Of a stretch of DNA of 64,000 bases, positions 63,464 through 64,000 are shown one piece after another. Location: the NCBI RefSeq assembly GCF_020193575.1, contig NZ_JADYVD010000018.1:62001-126000 (forward strand), in the 5' to 3' direction. Each line of letters starts with the position of its first letter. Position 1 is the first letter of the stretch. The notes under the pieces were generated by a model. The model was not told the DNA's origin. It worked only from the letters and a program-made list of their open reading frames with translations, and did no database searches. The translations under genes and the position numbers were made by a program. The stretch is from Ensifer sp. IC4062 (GTDB lineage: Bacteria; Pseudomonadota; Alphaproteobacteria; Rhizobiales; Rhizobiaceae).

Positions 63464-64000
63464 ATGACCAACAATCTTCTTGAAATCCGCGACCTTCACA
63501 AGCGCTACGGCACGGTCGAAGTGCTGAGGGGCGTCGACTGCACCATGCGGCAGGGGGAGGTGATCAGCATCATCGGCTCGAGCGGCTCCGGCAAAACGAC
63601 AATGCTTCGCTGCATCAACATGCTGGAGGAGTTCCAGGGCGGGACGATCAGCATCGACGGCGAGCAAATCGGCTATGAGATGGTGAACGGGGTCCGCCGC
63701 CGCAAGCGGGAGAAGGATATCGCACGCCAACGCGCACTCACCGGTATGGCCTTTCAGCAGTTCAACCTCTTCCCGCATATGACTGCCGCCGGCAACGTCG
63801 CGCTCGGCCTCGTCAAGGTCAAGAAGATGAGCCGCGACGAGGCGAAGGCGATCGCGGAAAAGTGGCTTGACCGCGTCGGGCTGCTGTCGCGCAAGGATCA
63901 TTATCCTGGTCAGCTTTCCGGCGGGCAGCAGCAGCGCGTAGCAATCGCGCGCGCCATCGCGATGAACCCGAAGCTGATGCTCTTCGACGAGGTCACTTCG
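63464..64000 (+). CDS. amino-acid ABC transporter ATPase (5' part)
   Basis: The ATG at 63464 opens a frame running off the right edge after 179 residues. Features: MTNNLLEIRDLHKRYGTVEV, Walker A IIGSSGSGKTTMLRCINMLE, FQQFNLFPHMTAAGNVALG, signature LSGGQQQRVAIARAIAMNPK and the start of Walker B LMLFDEVTS. The insertion after the Walker A half (GYEMVNGVRRRKREKDIARQ) is typical of the HisP/GlnQ class. Fourth gene of the importer operon. Confidence 0.94.
   Translation, partial: MTNNLLEIRDLHKRYGTVEVLRGVDCTMRQGEVISIIGSSGSGKTTMLRCINMLEEFQGGTISIDGEQIGYEMVNGVRRRKREKDIARQRALTGMAFQQFNLFPHMTAAGNVALGLVKVKKMSRDEAKAIAEKWLDRVGLLSRKDHYPGQLSGGQQQRVAIARAIAMNPKLMLFDEVTS

Noticed and set aside
1..64000. CRISPR arrays, tRNA or rRNA genes, intact insertion sequences, integrases
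   Set aside because: No regularly spaced direct repeats, no cloverleaf or rRNA-like sequence and no transposase or recombinase frame were found.

Overview
The window is GC-rich alphaproteobacterial DNA. Gene content and codon bias point to a rhizobium, most likely Sinorhizobium/Ensifer and probably a chromid like pSymB. Pointers are the bcsN-bcsA-bcsB-bcsZ cellulose operon, nitrate assimilation genes with an NasT/NasS pair, a PraR-like XRE regulator, and a palindromic mosaic repeat of the RIME/ABC type at 50349-50505. The replicon assignment is inference. About 55 protein genes were found and no rRNA or tRNA. Genes run off both ends (a quiC-like gene on the left, an amino-acid ABC ATPase on the right).

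Layout. 1-5.4 kb: a TRAP transporter (dctQ-dctM-dctP), a shikimate dehydrogenase-like gene and a 3-dehydroshikimate dehydratase-like gene form one minus-strand unit, probably for quinate/shikimate-type acids, with a divergent TetR regulator. 5.4-12.2 kb: zinc alcohol dehydrogenase, NUDIX hydrolase, a decayed Hsp20 remnant, and an RND efflux pair whose inner-membrane pump is broken by a one-base deletion. 12.5-25.5 kb: a complete nitrate assimilation block on the minus strand: nasT-nasS, then nrtA-nrtB-nrtCD-nirB-nirD-narB-cysG. The nrtA leader holds a sigma-54-type promoter, a two-hexaloop ANTAR RNA motif and an intrinsic terminator whose 5' arm overlaps the second hexaloop hairpin. This is a readable NasT antitermination switch.

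25.7-31.8 kb: accessory island with an HtrA-like protease lacking a signal peptide, a 78-aa orphan, a translationally coupled ycaO-tfuA pair preceded by a 72-aa Cys-free small ORF, a SARP/TPR regulator and an XRE regulator. I read this as a candidate uncharacterised RiPP (thioamide-type) locus. 32-33.8 kb: LysE exporter with an Lrp regulator, and gluconokinase. 33.8-42.6 kb: a five-gene cellulose operon. 43-49.9 kb: leucine/isovalerate catabolism (ivd, both methylcrotonyl-CoA carboxylase subunits, a Rid protein, hmgL, methylglutaconyl-CoA hydratase). 50-51.4 kb: Xre/RES toxin-antitoxin pair split by the mosaic repeat, and a small Atl1-like protein.

51.5-56.7 kb: sulfate ABC transporter (sbp/cysP-cysT-cysW-cysA) with a FAD-linked oxidase translationally fused to the end of the operon. 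57-59.5 kb: PfkB sugar kinase and a CNNM/CorC-type membrane protein. 59.5-60 kb: ABC ATPase remnant. 60-64 kb: D-threonine aldolase-type PLP enzyme divergent from a polar amino-acid ABC transporter that continues past the right edge.
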